Below are positions 7,343 to 7,616 of a stretch of DNA of 7,616 nt, piece after piece. A program made the translations under genes and the position numbers. The DNA lies in contig WQWG01000031.1 of the NCBI GenBank assembly GCA_009785435.1, forward strand, positions 1-7,616, in the 5' to 3' direction. Origin of the DNA: Clostridiales bacterium. Lineage in GTDB: Bacteria > Bacillota > Clostridia > Peptostreptococcales > Anaerovoracaceae. The notes below the pieces were generated by a model, which was not told the origin of the DNA, searched no databases, and worked only from the letters and a program-made list of their open reading frames with translations. Position 1 is the first letter of the stretch, and each line of letters starts with the position of its first letter.

Positions 7343-7390
7343 TTTTTCTTCCTCCTTGTTTTGTCATAAGTTCATCGAAATCTTTTGCTT

Positions 7391-7419
7391 ATAATAACAC
7401 AAATCTCTCCCATTCGCAA
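7391..7419 (-). promoter_or_regulatory. Promoter of ald (extended -10)
   Basis: On the minus strand, TATTAT (7391-7396; five of six) preceded by TGT, an extended -10, lies 17 bases after TTGCGA (7414-7419; four of six). The predicted start is near 7384, giving a leader of about 42 bases with the ribosome site just before ald. The -35 lies inside a palindrome (see 7399-7446), so repression or activation here is plausible. Confidence 0.7.
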
Positions 7420-7446
7420 TGGAGTGATTGGAGAAATGGGATTTGT
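7399..7446. promoter_or_regulatory. Imperfect nested palindromes over the ald -35 region, candidate operator
   Basis: Two symmetries are nested. The inner is CCATT-CGC-AATGG (7410-7422), extended by CTC/GAG with a one-base bulge, and it covers the -35. The outer pairs ACAAATC...CCATT on the left with AATGGGATTTGT on the right, 12-base arms interrupted on the left by four extra bases. The position, just upstream of the predicted transcript start, suits a DNA-binding regulator rather than an RNA element. The regulator is unknown. Confidence 0.45.
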
Positions 7447-7457
7447 TCCAACTTTTA

Positions 7458-7484
7458 CAGTTATTAAGTGTTTCTTAATAACTG
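7458..7484. repeat. Perfect 11-bp inverted repeat upstream of ald
   Basis: CAGTTATTAAG and CTTAATAACTG flank a 5-base spacer with no mismatch. The centre is about 87 bases upstream of the predicted ald start. It is AT-rich and lacks a T-run, so it is unlikely to be a terminator. A distal regulator-binding site is the simplest reading; the identity of the regulator cannot be seen. Confidence 0.6.
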
Positions 7485-7497
7485 ATTTGTCATAAAC

Positions 7498-7526
7498 AAA
7501 AAAGCCCTGCAATGCAGGACTTTTTT
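7498..7526. terminator. Bidirectional rho-independent terminator
   Basis: CCTGC-AAT-GCAGG is extended, past one C-A mismatch, by a G-C pair and six A-T pairs. Six A on one side and six T on the other give a T-run on either strand. It probably ends the minus-strand gene entering from the right and isolates the ald promoter; it could equally end plus-strand transcription. Confidence 0.85.
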
Positions 7527-7616
7527 ATTCATGTGGTGCGCGCGGAGGGACTTCCACAGATGCTTCGCATCTGCCGTTCTGCGCCTGTGCGACAGGCTTG
7601 AACCATCTCGCTAAAA
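7525..7616 (-). CDS. Possible C-terminal end of an off-window gene
   Basis: On the minus strand a frame is open from the edge to TAA at 7525-7527, inside the terminator's A-run. It would encode 29 residues ending SVEVPPRAPHE. A second frame is also open from the edge, to TGA at 7529-7531 (28 residues ending SPSARTT), so the true frame cannot be decided. The terminator immediately downstream supports some gene ending here. Two perfect hairpins inside the segment leave open that it is a repeat or RNA structure instead. No family is recognised. Confidence 0.3.
   Translation of the reverse strand, partial: LARWFKPVAQAQNGRCEASVEVPPRAPHE
7557..7597. repeat. Two adjacent perfect hairpins with 3-base loops
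   Basis: CAGATGC-TTC-GCATCTG (7557-7573, 7-bp stem) and GCCTGT-GCG-ACAGGC (7583-7597, 6-bp stem) are separated by 9 bases. Neither is followed by a T-run. They could belong to a dispersed repeat, a structured RNA or coding sequence; the window edge prevents a decision. Confidence 0.55.

Noticed and set aside
7343..7384. Riboswitch, T-box or leader peptide before ald
   Set aside because: The predicted leader is only about 42 bases with no T-box motif or antiterminator; an ATG-AAC-TTA-TGA mini-frame (7364-7375) has no ribosome site.
7557..7597. tRNA or CRISPR repeat
   Set aside because: Two hairpins only, with no acceptor or T-arm pattern, and no repeat-spacer periodicity.
7531..7614. 27-codon plus-strand frame from ATG at 7531
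   Set aside because: It has no ribosome site and starts at the foot of the terminator.

Overview
The window looks like ordinary chromosome from a low-to-middle GC Gram-positive bacterium of the Bacillota, most likely a Clostridia-like lineage. This rests on strong AGGAGG-type ribosome binding sites before almost every gene, frequent TTG starts, sigma-A-type promoters, an S-layer-homology segment on a wall amidase, and protein families typical of that group. The species cannot be named from the sequence. All supported genes lie on the minus strand, so transcription runs from high to low coordinates.

Right end to left: (1) 7498-7616 holds a possible 3' end of an off-window gene with two small perfect hairpins, followed by a terminator. 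(2) 6230-7342 is alanine dehydrogenase (ald). It has its own extended -10 promoter, two palindromic sites upstream, and a perfect 11-bp-stem terminator. (3) 5370-6092 is an N-acetylmuramoyl-L-alanine amidase with one SLH-like segment and no signal peptide. A terminator lies on each side of it, so it is probably a single-gene unit. (4) From a near-consensus promoter at 5250-5278 runs a probable operon: lemA, htpX (M48 membrane protease), a YciI-like protein, an M23 murein endopeptidase, ygiQ (radical SAM), and the first 35 codons of an unrecognised gene leaving the window at base 1. Gaps are 18, 40, 51 and 18 bp, and the last pair overlaps by 38 bp. I see no terminator inside this run.

The operon joins membrane-protein quality control (HtpX with its usual partner LemA) to an extracytoplasmic peptidoglycan hydrolase. 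That suggests, without proving, a shared envelope role. YgiQ and YciI have no settled function. Ald links alanine to pyruvate and ammonia. Alanine is also a wall precursor, but the ald and operon transcripts appear separate.

I do not see a clearly new defence, mobile or RNA-based system. There is no CRISPR array, transposase, integrase, tRNA or rRNA. The points most worth a second look are the conserved-looking second four-cysteine cluster in YgiQ, the unknown gene starting inside ygiQ, the palindromes around the ald promoter, the signal-less amidase with a single SLH unit, and the hairpin pair at the right edge. No stretch over 300 bases lacks a gene. The larger gaps (5185-5369, 6093-6229, 7343-7524) are covered by the promoter and terminator entries.
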